DNA from: Mucilaginibacter rubeus
GTDB taxonomy: Bacteria; Bacteroidota; Bacteroidia; Sphingobacteriales; Sphingobacteriaceae
Direction: 5' to 3'
Assembly: GCF_003286415.2 (NCBI RefSeq)
Contig: NZ_CP043450.1
Span: 4,278,001-4,342,000, forward strand
Length of the DNA: 64,000 bases
The translations under genes were made by a program, and so were the position numbers. Below are positions 1-8,828 of this stretch, one piece after another; the stretch's first letter is position 1, and every line of letters starts with the position of its first letter. The notes beneath the pieces were generated by a model that saw nothing but the letters and a program-made list of their open reading frames with translations, searched no databases and was not told the origin of the DNA.

Positions 1-708
1 TTATTATTAATACAGCAACTTACAGATACCGCCAAACATCTGGCAGACACCGCAAATCACGCCGTAACAACTGCAGCCGCACCTGTCGAAGAACTTCGTT
101 TTGGCGACCTGCTGATCAAAGGTGGCTGGGTAATGATCCCGATAGGTATTTTGGCTGTATTGGGGCTGGTTATATTTTTTGAGCGTTACTTTACCATCCG
201 TAAAGCATCACGCGACGAATCAAACCTGATGGTACAAGTCCGTTCAAGTATTCACTCGGGTAACCTTGAATCGGCTATAGCTATTTGCCGTAACAACAAC
301 ACCCCACTTGGCCGCATGTTACAGAAAGGGTTGTTGCGCATTGGTCGCCCAATAAAAGATATTGAAGGAGCAATCGAAAACGTTGGTAAGCTGGAAGTAT
401 CCAAACTGGAAAAAAACATTGGTATTTTAGGTATCGTAGCCGGTATCGCGCCTATGTTCGGGTTCCTGGGTACTATTGCCGGGGTAATCAAGATCTTTTA
501 TGATATCTCAAAAACCGATAACATCAGCATGGGTGTAATTTCGGGCGGTTTATACGTAAAAATGGTGACATCTGCGGCAGGTTTGTTTGTAGGTATTGTT
601 GCTTACGTATGCTACCATGTTTTAAATATGATGGTTGATAAAGTGATCCTGAAACTGGAAACCGATGCCATTGAATTTATTGACTTGTTAGAGGAGCCGA
701 GCAAATGA
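1..708 (+). CDS. MotA/TolQ/ExbB proton channel protein (5' truncated)
   Basis: The frame is open from the first base, so the start lies outside the window; 235 residues are visible. Family role: ExbB/TolQ forms the inner-membrane proton channel that powers TonB- or Tol-type envelope machines. Three hydrophobic stretches are visible: one after GGWVMIPIG, one around GIVAGIAPMFGFLGTIAG, and one around MVTSAAGLFVGIVAYV. The last two have the small-residue, Gly/Thr-rich pattern of the pore helices. An internal ATG at 133 sits inside the first membrane helix and is unlikely to be the start. The stop overlaps the ATG of the ExbD gene by four bases, a typical translational coupling. The neighbours (ExbD, then a TonB-like protein) point to a Ton-type system that could energise the SusC transporters of this window; that link is inference. 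Confidence 0.93.
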   Translation, partial: LLLIQQLTDTAKHLADTANHAVTTAAAPVEELRFGDLLIKGGWVMIPIGILAVLGLVIFFERYFTIRKASRDESNLMVQVRSSIHSGNLESAIAICRNNNTPLGRMLQKGLLRIGRPIKDIEGAIENVGKLEVSKLEKNIGILGIVAGIAPMFGFLGTIAGVIKIFYDISKTDNISMGVISGGLYVKMVTSAAGLFVGIVAYVCYHVLNMMVDKVILKLETDAIEFIDLLEEPSK

Positions 709-1106
709 ATTTAAGGAAACGACACAGGGGCGCATCGGCAGAGGTACATACATCGGCAATGAACGATATTATGTTCTTCCTGCTGCTGTTTTTCCTCATA
801 GCATCAACAGTTACCAACCCTAACGTTATTAAGCTGGTATTGCCTAAATCGTCAACCGGGCAATCGGTATCTAAAAAAACGATAACGGTATCGGTAACCA
901 AGGACCTGAAATACTACGTAGATAAAAAAGAGATCCCGGTAGATGCCCTGCAAACCACACTGGCAGGCTATAAAAACCTGGCCACCGAACTTACCATAGT
1001 TTTATATGTTGATAAAACTGTAGCCATACAGGATGTGGTACAGGTAATGGACGTAGCACAAAAATTGAATATTAAACTGGTTTTGGCAACAGAACCTAAG
1101 GGATAA
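705..1106 (+). CDS. ExbD/TolR family biopolymer transport protein
   Basis: A 133-residue protein with a short basic cytoplasmic tail (NLRKRHRG), one transmembrane helix (about residues 20-38) and a periplasmic domain ending in VLATEPKG. Asp21, in AMNDIMFFLLLFFLI at the start of the helix, matches the conserved proton-path aspartate of ExbD/TolR. Family role: with ExbB it couples proton flow to TonB or TolA. It starts inside the end of the ExbB gene (ATGA overlap), so the two are one operon. ExbD and TolR cannot be told apart from the sequence alone; the TonB-like gene downstream favours ExbD. Confidence 0.93.
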   Translation: MNLRKRHRGASAEVHTSAMNDIMFFLLLFFLIASTVTNPNVIKLVLPKSSTGQSVSKKTITVSVTKDLKYYVDKKEIPVDALQTTLAGYKNLATELTIVLYVDKTVAIQDVVQVMDVAQKLNIKLVLATEPKG

Positions 1107-1107
1107 C

Positions 1108-1295
1108 AGTGGCAGTTTCGGTTTAAGATTTGCAGTAGCTTATTGCAGTAAGTTACTGTAAATTGTTTAAGCAAACTGCCACTTTGTAAAAGTAGCAGTT
1201 GCAGTTTGCAGTAGCAGTTACATTTTATGGCTTTGTAACCTTTTCAACTGCCGCTGTAAACTGCCACTGCTACTAAAAAAAACTGCTAATTAAAA
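1108..1295. repeat. AACTGC/GCAGTT-rich palindromic intergenic repeats
   Basis: The spacer between exbD and the TonB-like gene is built from variants of CAGTGGCAGTTT and its complement AAACTGCCACTG. At least two nested inverted pairs are visible: CAGTGGCAGTTT near 1108 with AAACTGCCACT near 1172, and GTAGCAGTTGCAGTTT near 1193 with AAACTGCCACTGCTAC near 1258. The same motif recurs at 9636-9727. No reading frame fits. It behaves like an interspersed palindromic element; function unknown. Confidence 0.75.
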
Positions 1296-1312
1296 ATTGC
1301 ACTAATTTAAAA

Positions 1313-2131
1313 ATGGAGTACAGGGAAGAAAATAACTATCCGAAAGCATTTATAGCAACAGGCATTATCATGGCTGTGCTGATAGCGGCATGTTATTTTA
1401 TTGTGTTTAAAAATCCACCGGTTGAAGAGAATGGTACCGGTGGTATTCTTGTAAACTATGGTACGGTTGATGAAGGTATGGGCGATGATTATATGAGCAC
1501 AGAAGAACCTTCTGTAGCCGAAAAAGCTAATCACACCAAACCCGATAAGGTTACCGAATCAAAACCTACCGAAGAAAAACCGACTCCCGAAAGCAGCGAA
1601 AAAACTGTAGTTACTCAAAATAATGAAGACGCGCCGGAAGTAGCTGCACCTACAAAAAAACCAAGCCAGAATGTAGCTCCTACTCCTCCGGTAAAAACAC
1701 CGCCGGCTAAACCTACGGTTAATCAAAACGCCCTGTACAAAGGCAAGGCCTCAACCGGTACTGGCGAAGGTGACGGTACTGGCAAAACTCCGGGTAACCA
1801 GGGTAAAACTACGGGTACTACGCTTACCAATAACTATAATGGCACAGGCTCGGGTAATGGTGGTAGCCTAAACATGGCGCAACGTAACTTTGTGAGCCGT
1901 CCTTCTGTGAGTGATGCCAATCGTCAAAGCGGGAAAATCGTTGTTGATATTAGGGTTGATAAAGATGGGAATGTTACTTATGCCCGTGCAGGTGCCCGCG
2001 GAACTACGATATCAGACGATGCATTACTTCAAAAATGCGAAGATGCTGTACGCAACTCGAAGCTAAATCCGCTTGATAACGCCCCTGACCAACAACAGGG
2101 TACCGTTGTTTTTGTATTTAAGGTAAATTAA
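1313..2131 (+). CDS. TonB-like energy transducer
   Basis: A 272-residue protein with one N-terminal membrane anchor (about residues 13-31, AFIATGIIMAVLIAACYFIVF). A long Pro/Lys/Glu-rich and then Gly/Thr/Asn-rich periplasmic linker follows (about 60-195), and then a C-terminal domain (about 200-272) with GKIVVDIRVDKDGNV and ending GTVVFVFKVN, which is the TonB C-terminal fold. Family role: it spans the periplasm and passes ExbB/ExbD energy to outer-membrane transporters. It follows exbB and exbD in the same direction, about 200 bp of repeat DNA away. A TolA-like role is possible, but the Gly-rich linker plus TonB-type end is usual for Bacteroidota TonB-family proteins. Confidence 0.85.
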   Translation: MEYREENNYPKAFIATGIIMAVLIAACYFIVFKNPPVEENGTGGILVNYGTVDEGMGDDYMSTEEPSVAEKANHTKPDKVTESKPTEEKPTPESSEKTVVTQNNEDAPEVAAPTKKPSQNVAPTPPVKTPPAKPTVNQNALYKGKASTGTGEGDGTGKTPGNQGKTTGTTLTNNYNGTGSGNGGSLNMAQRNFVSRPSVSDANRQSGKIVVDIRVDKDGNVTYARAGARGTTISDDALLQKCEDAVRNSKLNPLDNAPDQQQGTVVFVFKVN

Positions 2132-2150
2132 TTCGGTATTAGCAAATGGA

Positions 2151-2281
2151 TCATAGTTCATGGTTCATAGCGATGTCGAAATAATATTACAATTACCCGT
2201 TGTCATTTACTAAGCTTCAGTACTATTTTTGCCTGGTCAAGTAGTAGTTCAAACTATGAACTATGAACCATCAACCATGAA
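2151..2281. repeat. CTATGAAC-arm palindromic repeat
   Basis: The left arm (2151-2170) reads TCATAGTTCATGGTTCATAG. The right arm (2252-2281) is its inverse, built from repeated CTATGAAC and ACCATGAAC units. The same kind of element with the same arms occurs at 16740-16830. The right arm runs into the folC start and supplies the ATG codons there. No gene fits between the arms. Confidence 0.75.
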
Positions 2282-3587
2282 CTACGTACAAACCATCCAA
2301 TACCTCTACACTCAGCTCCCCATGTTTACGCGTGACGGAGCTTCGGCATTTAAAAAAGACCTTACCAATACGCTTGAACTTTGCAGGCGGCTGGATAATC
2401 CCCAGCATAAATTTAAAAGCGTACACGTAGGCGGCACCAATGGCAAAGGTTCAACATCGCACATGCTGGCTGCCATTTTGCAAACAGCCGGCTATAAAAC
2501 CGGACTTTATACTTCTCCGCATCTTAAAGATTTTCGTGAGCGTATCCGTGTTAACGGGCAAATGATCAGCGAGCAAACGGTTATTGACTTTGTTGAAGAT
2601 CATAAGGCCGATTTTGAAGAAATAGCTCCATCCTTTTTTGAAATGACCGTAGCGCTTGCCTTTGACGTTTTTGCAAAGGAAAAAGTAGATATCGCCATCA
2701 TTGAAGTAGGTTTGGGCGGCAGGTTGGATTCAACCAATGTGATCAGCCCGCTCCTGTCGGTAATTACCAATATTGGATGGGACCACATGAATATGCTGGG
2801 TAACACCCTCCCGCTTATAGCAGGCGAAAAAGCGGGCATAATTAAACCGGGCATTCCGATTGTTATAGGCGAGAAACAAGAAGAAGTAGCCAAGATTTTC
2901 ACTGATAAAGCGGGCGAAACTAATAGCAAAATCCGGTTTGCATCAGAACAATGGATCACAGAAAAGGTGAAAGGTGAAAAGCAAAAGGAGAAAGGTAACG
3001 CCGAATTATTGGAGCTCCACATCCAAAGTAAAAACTCCGAACTCAAGACTTACGACTTAGCACTTGACCTCCCCGGCACCTATCAGCTTAAAAATATAAA
3101 AACGGTTTTATCTGCAATTGATGAGCTACGTGAGCAAGGTTTCACTATTGCCGACGATGATATCCAAACAGCATTAAAGCAGGTTAAAACCCTTACCGGC
3201 TTGCATGGCCGCTGGGAAACCTTAAGTCATGATCCACTCACCATTTGCGACACGGGGCATAACCCGGATGGTATTGAGGAAGTAATGAAAAATATCGCGT
3301 CTGTTAATTACAATCGCCTGCATATGGTTATCGGAATGGTGAACGATAAAGATACAGGTAAAGTATTGCCGATGTTTCCTAAAGACGCAACCTACTACTT
3401 CTGCAAACCGGACATCCCCCGCGGACTGGATGCTGAAACCATGAAAATTCAGGCACTGGCTCATGGTTTAACTGGCGAAGCCTACCCTTCTGTAAAAGAG
3501 GCACTACTATCGGCACAAAAAAATGCCGGTAGTGATGATCTGGTGTTTGTTGGGGGAAGCACTTTTGTGGTGGCGGAGGTGGTATAG
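2277..3587 (+). CDS. folC: Bifunctional folylpolyglutamate synthase / dihydrofolate synthase
   Basis: Mur-ligase-type enzyme that adds glutamate to dihydropteroate and folates using ATP, in the cytoplasm. From ATG 2277 it is 436 residues. Seen: the P-loop GTNGKGS (residues 53-59), YTSPHL, EVGLGGRLDSTN and VITNIGWDHMNMLG, then a C-terminal domain with the CDTGHNPDG motif. The frame also stays open to a TTG at 2229 and has an ATG at 2256, but those extra residues come from the CTATGAAC repeat arm, so 2277 is preferred. Odd: about residues 229-262 (DNA 2961-3060) form a low-complexity Lys/Glu stretch whose DNA resembles intergenic repeat sequence, probably an in-frame insertion in a surface loop. 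Confidence 0.93.
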   Translation: MNYVQTIQYLYTQLPMFTRDGASAFKKDLTNTLELCRRLDNPQHKFKSVHVGGTNGKGSTSHMLAAILQTAGYKTGLYTSPHLKDFRERIRVNGQMISEQTVIDFVEDHKADFEEIAPSFFEMTVALAFDVFAKEKVDIAIIEVGLGGRLDSTNVISPLLSVITNIGWDHMNMLGNTLPLIAGEKAGIIKPGIPIVIGEKQEEVAKIFTDKAGETNSKIRFASEQWITEKVKGEKQKEKGNAELLELHIQSKNSELKTYDLALDLPGTYQLKNIKTVLSAIDELREQGFTIADDDIQTALKQVKTLTGLHGRWETLSHDPLTICDTGHNPDGIEEVMKNIASVNYNRLHMVIGMVNDKDTGKVLPMFPKDATYYFCKPDIPRGLDAETMKIQALAHGLTGEAYPSVKEALLSAQKNAGSDDLVFVGGSTFVVAEVV

Positions 3588-3605
3588 TCTGAACTCGAAT
3601 TCATC

Positions 3606-3677
3606 GAATTAAAGAATTTATTGAATTTCGATAGAAAACATTATTATTCTGTCTATTCAATAAATTCTTTAAAATTC
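3606..3677. repeat. Long AT-rich inverted repeat (hairpin)
   Basis: GAATTAAAGAATTTATTGAAT (3606-3626) is mirrored by ATTCAATAAATTCTTT (3655-3670) and following bases, with a loop of about 28 bp. The paired core AAAGAATTTATTGAAT is perfect over 16 bp. It sits 20 bp after folC. It could slow or end transcription, but no T-run follows, and its form fits a mobile palindromic repeat better. Confidence 0.6.
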
Positions 3678-3759
3678 CGGCACTGATAAAAACTGTCAAA
3701 AATACCTTTATTAATTACTTAAAGTCCTATTTTTACTCGTCCAATCCTTACCTTAAAAT

Positions 3760-4752
3760 ATGACATATATCGCATCTGCCAATAGGTATCAAACCATGCA
3801 GTACCGTCGCTGTGGTAACAGTGGCATCAAACTACCGGCTATTTCATTAGGCCTTTGGCACAATTTCGGTCACGTTGATGTTGCCGATAACTACCGTAAA
3901 ATACTACACCTCGCTTTCGATAGCGGCATCACCCATTTTGATCTAGCCAACAATTACGGTCCGCCTCCGGGCTCGGCCGAAGAAAACTTTGGCAAGATCC
4001 TGAAAGAAGATTTCCGTGATTACCGCGACGAGCTCATCATATCAAGCAAAGCCGGTTATACCATGTGGCCTGGCCCTTATGGCGACTGGGGTTCAAAGAA
4101 ATATCTTGTGGCCAGTCTTGATCAAAGTCTTAAACGTATGGGGCTTGATTATGTAGATATTTTTTATCACCATCGTCCCGATCCAAACACACCGCTTGAA
4201 GAGACCATGGCTGCGTTGGACCTGATCGTTCGCCAGGGGAAAGCTTTGTATGTTGGTATTTCCAATTACCCTGCCGAACTGGCTTCTAAAGCTATTAAAA
4301 TACTTAAAGAACTGGGCACGCCATGTCTTATTCATCAACCCAAATATTCCATGTTTGAGCGCTGGGTTGAAGGTGGCTTGCTTAATGTTTTAGGTAATGA
4401 AGGTGTTGGCTGTATCCCTTTTTCGCCGTTAGCACAAGGATTGTTAACCGATAAATACCTGCACGGCATCCCTGAAGATTCGAGAGCGGCACGGCCAACA
4501 GGTTTCCTTCAAAAAAGCCACATCACCGACGAACGCCTGAGCCAGATCCGGGACCTGAACAACCTGGCAGTGCAGCGCGGGCAATCACTGGCCCAAATGG
4601 CACTGGCCTGGATCCTGAAAGACGAGCGCGTAACATCGGTATTGATTGGCGCAAGCAGACCGGAACAACTATCTGATTCCTTGAAAGCCCTGGATAATAT
4701 CCAGTTTTCGGCCGAAGAATTGACGAGGATAGAAGAAATTTTGGCCCCCTAA
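3760..4752 (+). CDS. yghZ: Aldo/keto reductase, YghZ type (L-glyceraldehyde 3-phosphate reductase)
   Basis: A 330-residue NADPH-dependent aldo/keto reductase. Long stretches match the Escherichia coli YghZ pattern: CGNSGIKLPAISLGLWHNFG, THFDLANNYGPPPGSAEENFG and TSVLIGASRPEQL. The catalytic tetrad is in place: Asp61, Tyr66, Lys97 and His138 (in FYHHR). Family role: reduction of L-glyceraldehyde 3-phosphate and toxic aldehydes such as methylglyoxal. It stands alone between repeat-rich spacers. The length is normal for the family and nothing is odd. Identification is strong; the true substrate is not fixed by sequence. Confidence 0.93.
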   Translation: MTYIASANRYQTMQYRRCGNSGIKLPAISLGLWHNFGHVDVADNYRKILHLAFDSGITHFDLANNYGPPPGSAEENFGKILKEDFRDYRDELIISSKAGYTMWPGPYGDWGSKKYLVASLDQSLKRMGLDYVDIFYHHRPDPNTPLEETMAALDLIVRQGKALYVGISNYPAELASKAIKILKELGTPCLIHQPKYSMFERWVEGGLLNVLGNEGVGCIPFSPLAQGLLTDKYLHGIPEDSRAARPTGFLQKSHITDERLSQIRDLNNLAVQRGQSLAQMALAWILKDERVTSVLIGASRPEQLSDSLKALDNIQFSAEELTRIEEILAP

Positions 4753-4846
4753 CACCCTAAAAGGGGAATAATTGCGGATGACTGCTTTCGCTTTTTGAAA
4801 AGCTTCTCATCAGGGTTTCTCCTAAAGTACCCCTGATGAGGAGCTC

Positions 4847-5665
4847 TTCCGTCTGTTTCTACAATTGGAATTCCTTATTGGGGGAACATGTTTGTGGCAA
4901 AATAAGCAAACAATTTTTTTGCCTCTATAAGCTATCTTTCACAATTTGATATGCATCAGCCACAGGGTAGCACCTAACGGTGCATCTCAATTATTTTAAC
5001 TTCATTCTACAAATAGGTAGCGCCTACGGCGCATTTGTAAAAATTAATATCTTTTTCCGTCTGCTTCTACAATTAGAATTCCCCATAGGGAATACCTGTT
5101 TGTAGCAAAATAATCAAAGTTTTTTTTGCCTCGTAGAGGCTGCCCTCCACAGTTTAATATATATAAGCGACTTGGTAGCGCCTAACTCCAGATTTCAACT
5201 ATTGTGATTCTACAAATAGGTAGCGCCTACGGCGCATCGGTAAAAATCAATAACTTTTTCCGTTTGCTTCTACAATTAGAATTCCTCGTAGGGGGTAGCT
5301 GTTTGTAGAAAAACAAGCAAACGTTTTTTTGCCTCGTTGAGGCTATCCTCCACAGTTTAATATGCATAGCGCCTAACTGCGCATCTCAGCTATTTTAACC
5401 CCATTTTACAAATAAGTAACCTCTAACGGCGCGTCGGTAAAAATTAATAGCTTTTTCCGTCTGCTTCTACAATTACAATTCCCCGTAGGGGATACCTGTT
5501 TGTAGAAAAATAAACAAACATCTTTTTGCCTCGTAGAGGCTACCCTCCACAGTTTAATATGCATAAGCAACCGGGTGGCACCTAATGGCGCATTTCAATT
5601 GTTTAACGTGGTTCTATAATTAGGTAGCGCCTACAGTGCATCGGTAAAAATTATATAGATAGAAG
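4847..5665. repeat. Tandem array of four ~200-bp units built of hairpins
   Basis: Four diverged units start with TTCCGTcTGcTTCTACAATT at 4847, 5055, 5258 and 5455 (spacing 208, 203 and 197), and the last ends near 5665. Each unit carries CTACAA...TTGTAG, a T-rich tract, and several short hairpins with a GTA/TAC loop: GCGCC-TAC-GGCGC (5020-5032, 5223-5235), GCCTC-GTA-GAGGC (5128-5140, 5528-5540), ATTCCCC-GTA-GGGGAT (5478-5493), GCACC-TAAC-GGTGC (4970-4983). The stems differ but stay complementary. There is no convincing coding frame. The same modules recur at 17400-17562. Confidence 0.85.
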
Positions 5666-5737
5666 CCGACGGGTATTTCAAATCATAAAAAATACCTATT
5701 TTCAAGTCCCCTTTACGGGGCGATTTAAAAGGTTAAT

Positions 5738-6715
5738 ATGAGTACAATAAACTGGGGTATTATAGGCTGTGGCAATGTAACCGAAAAAAAAAGCGGACCG
5801 GCATTTAAAAAAGTAGAAGACAGTAACCTTGTGGCCGTTATGCGGCGCGATGCTGAAAAAGCAGCCGATTATGCGGCACGCCACGGTGTTGGCAAATGGT
5901 ACAACGATGCCGACGCATTGCTAAATGATCCGGAACTGAACGCAGTCTATATCGCTACGCCTCCTGCGTCGCACCTCAGCTATGCAATTGATGCGCTTAA
6001 AAAAGGCTTTAATGTTTACGTAGAAAAACCGGTAACCCGCAACTCGGCCGAAGCAAAGGCTATGGCGGTGGCCGTAAATGAAAGCAGTTCAAAGCTTACC
6101 GTTGCGCACTATCGCCGGGCCCTGCCAATGTTTTTAAAAGTTAAGGAACTGATAGATACACAGCTTGTAGGCGATATCCGTACTGCACAGATCAGGATGT
6201 GGCAAAGCCGTAAACCCAGCCCGGTTGCCGACGTGGAAACCAACTGGCGTGTACTGCCCGAACTATCAGGCGGTGGCTATTTTCATGACCTTGCCCCTCA
6301 TCAGCTCGACCTCATGTTATATTTTTTCGGCGAGCCTGAAATGTATCATGGTTTTTCGCTTAACCAATCAAATTCAACACCTGCCGACGATCATGTATGC
6401 GGGCAGATCCTGTTTAAAAACAAGGTGGTGGTTAATGGGTCATGGTGCTTTAATGTAGCCGAAAGTGAAACTACCGATACCTGCGAGATAGTTGGTACCA
6501 AAGGAAAAATAACCTTCCCGTTTTTTGGCAACTACATCAACTGGAAAACCGACACTGAAGAAGAAACCATAACATTTACCCATCCGGAGCATATCCAACA
6601 ACCGTTTATCACAAAAATAGTAGCTTACTTTAAAGGCGAAGGACCTAACCCCTGCCCTATTGAAGAAGCTGTAACGCTGATGGATATCATCGACGCGTTT
6701 ACTTTAAAGAAATAA
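5738..6715 (+). CDS. Gfo/Idh/MocA family oxidoreductase
   Basis: A 325-residue NAD(P)-dependent dehydrogenase. The N-terminal Rossmann fold is seen in INWGIIGCGNVTEKKSGPAF (residues 4-23). VYIATPPASH follows, then EKPVTRN, the family's EKP signature with the catalytic-site lysine. A C-terminal alpha/beta substrate domain contains GGGYFHDLAPHQLDLM. Family role: oxidation or reduction of sugars, inositols or other polyols; the substrate cannot be read from sequence. A small CCCC/GGGG hairpin lies about 20 bp upstream. The stop codon directly abuts the ATG of the M48 peptidase gene, so the two are translated from one message. Confidence 0.9.
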   Translation: MSTINWGIIGCGNVTEKKSGPAFKKVEDSNLVAVMRRDAEKAADYAARHGVGKWYNDADALLNDPELNAVYIATPPASHLSYAIDALKKGFNVYVEKPVTRNSAEAKAMAVAVNESSSKLTVAHYRRALPMFLKVKELIDTQLVGDIRTAQIRMWQSRKPSPVADVETNWRVLPELSGGGYFHDLAPHQLDLMLYFFGEPEMYHGFSLNQSNSTPADDHVCGQILFKNKVVVNGSWCFNVAESETTDTCEIVGTKGKITFPFFGNYINWKTDTEEETITFTHPEHIQQPFITKIVAYFKGEGPNPCPIEEAVTLMDIIDAFTLKK

Positions 6716-8812
6716 ATGAAAAACCTAACCTTATCGTATCCGCCCATGCCAGCAGGGGCGGATAAAAATGTAGTTAAGCCCTCGAAGGCTTTTAAAAACC
6801 GTGTATATCTTGCGGTGGGCGCTATTCTGTTATTTATAGTTTGCTACCTGCTTCTATTTTTAGGTTCGCTTGGAATAGCTATCGCATTCGGATATATAGG
6901 TGTAGCTATAATGATGGCCCATCCAGCGTTTATAACACTGGCTGGGGGGCTCGCGCTGATATTATCAGGGCTTATGCTGGTCTATTTTGTGATCAAGTTT
7001 ATCTTTAAACGCACGCGTATCGATAATTCGGACATGATCGAAATAACAGCAGATCAGCACCCCGCATTGTTTGATTTTATTTCCAAAATCACTACCGAAG
7101 CACAGGCTCCAAAACCCAAACGGATCTACCTCTCGGCCGATGTAAACGCAGGTGTATTTTACAGTTCAAGTTTCTGGAGTATGTTTCTGCCGGTAAAAAA
7201 AAACCTGAAGATAGGTTTGGGCCTGATAAACTCTATAAACCTTTCGGAATTTAAAGCCGTGATGGCACACGAATTTGGCCACTTTTCTCAGCGAAGCATG
7301 AAAGTTGGCAGTTATGTGTACAACTTCAATAAAGTGATTTACGATATGCTATATGATACCGATGACTATAGCAAACTTATAAGCGGATTTGCGCGGGTAC
7401 ACGGAGTATTTAGCCTGGCGGCTTCTCTTAATATCAAGCTTATACAAGGCATGCAGTACGTTCTCCGTAAGGTATACATCGTAGTGAATAAGGCTCACCT
7501 CGCATTATCCCGCGAAATGGAGTTTCAAGCCGACGCTGTTGCCGCGTATGTAAGCGGATCAAACCATATTATTAGCTCTCTGAAACGTATCGATATCGGA
7601 CAGGCTTGTTACGATAACCTTATTAATTACTCGCGCACCAACCTCAAACAAAATAAACGGGCAGATAATCTTTATCCTCAGCACCTCGAAATGATCAAAC
7701 ATTTTGCAGGCTACCACAAGATAGCGATTGATGACACTTCGCTACCCATCATATCAAATGGCTGGAATTTTCCGGGGAGCAGTGAAATTGTTATTAAAAA
7801 TCAATGGTCTTCACACCCCACCAACGAAGAACGCGAATTGAATGTTAATCACATAAACCTTATAACCCAGCCCGTAACTGAGTCGGCCTGGGCGCTTTTT
7901 GAAGACCCGTTGAAAGTACAAATGCAGCTTACCAATCATCTGTATGAAATTGTTAATACAGATAAAAATGCCGAAACAGTGACGCTGGAAGCTTTCAAAC
8001 AGGATTTTTATGGTAAGATCAGCGAAAACTCTTTTGACCCAAGATACAATAACTACTTTGACGACAGGCTCATCACCACTTTTAATATCGATGAAACAAT
8101 AGCGAACCACGCGCTTATCCAGCGAGATATCACTTTCGAAGAATTACTGAATGCTGAAAACAGCAGCCTGCCAACAAGGGCAAAGCGTATGCAGGGAGAT
8201 ATCGATATATTTGATCAGCTTAATACAGCCGACCATATCAAAACTTTTGATTTTCGCGGTTCCAAGTACCACCCAGATGATGTTTATAATCTTCAGGCAT
8301 CACTTAAAGAAGAAAATGAGGCCGTACAAAAGCGCGTAGAAGAGCTTGACAAACAACTCTTCCTGTTCTTTTATACGCGGTCAGCAGGCGCTGAACGTGA
8401 AGCGCTTATTTCACAATATAATAGTCTGTTTAAGTACCAGCAGGAAGCCATTACAGATTATGATATGTACAATAACATCATGCGCGCCCTGGCCCCTGTT
8501 TATAATAAAATGACCGTTGATCAAATTCATGACACCCTTGCGGAGGTTTATAAACAGGAACGGCATGTTAAAAACCGCATAAACGAAATCATTGCCGACC
8601 AAACGACCCGCGAATACTTTAACGACGAACAAATCAAAACTTTAGAGGGATATCTCGCAGCCAAACATACGTACTATCTTGAACCAAGATACGATAACAA
8701 AGCTTTACAAAACTTTAACGAGGCCATGGATGCTTACGTTTCTGGTATTGCTAAACGCAATTTTGAAATCAAGAAAAGTCTGCTTAATTTTCAGCTTACA
8801 CTAATTAGTTAA
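6716..8812 (+). CDS. M48 family membrane metallopeptidase (HtpX/Ste24-like)
   Basis: A 698-residue protein with two or three N-terminal membrane helices (about 30-55, 57-75 and 78-100) and a zinc peptidase domain. The zinc motif HEFGH is at residues 185-189 and the third ligand lies in SREMEFQAD (about 265-273). The tail of over 400 residues is unusually long for HtpX and contains coiled-coil-like, Glu/Lys-rich segments (about 520-640). Family role: intramembrane or membrane-protein quality control. It begins the base after the Gfo/Idh/MocA stop codon, and the small exported protein follows 16 bp later, so the three form one operon. Whether the tail binds a partner is unknown. Confidence 0.9.
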   Translation: MKNLTLSYPPMPAGADKNVVKPSKAFKNRVYLAVGAILLFIVCYLLLFLGSLGIAIAFGYIGVAIMMAHPAFITLAGGLALILSGLMLVYFVIKFIFKRTRIDNSDMIEITADQHPALFDFISKITTEAQAPKPKRIYLSADVNAGVFYSSSFWSMFLPVKKNLKIGLGLINSINLSEFKAVMAHEFGHFSQRSMKVGSYVYNFNKVIYDMLYDTDDYSKLISGFARVHGVFSLAASLNIKLIQGMQYVLRKVYIVVNKAHLALSREMEFQADAVAAYVSGSNHIISSLKRIDIGQACYDNLINYSRTNLKQNKRADNLYPQHLEMIKHFAGYHKIAIDDTSLPIISNGWNFPGSSEIVIKNQWSSHPTNEERELNVNHINLITQPVTESAWALFEDPLKVQMQLTNHLYEIVNTDKNAETVTLEAFKQDFYGKISENSFDPRYNNYFDDRLITTFNIDETIANHALIQRDITFEELLNAENSSLPTRAKRMQGDIDIFDQLNTADHIKTFDFRGSKYHPDDVYNLQASLKEENEAVQKRVEELDKQLFLFFYTRSAGAEREALISQYNSLFKYQQEAITDYDMYNNIMRALAPVYNKMTVDQIHDTLAEVYKQERHVKNRINEIIADQTTREYFNDEQIKTLEGYLAAKHTYYLEPRYDNKALQNFNEAMDAYVSGIAKRNFEIKKSLLNFQLTLIS

Positions 8813-8828
8813 ACTTACCCTAATCACA

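Noticed and set aside
4753-5737. CRISPR array considered for the tandem 200-bp repeats
   Set aside because: Units are about 200 bp, diverged and without short identical repeats or unique spacers; no cas genes are present.
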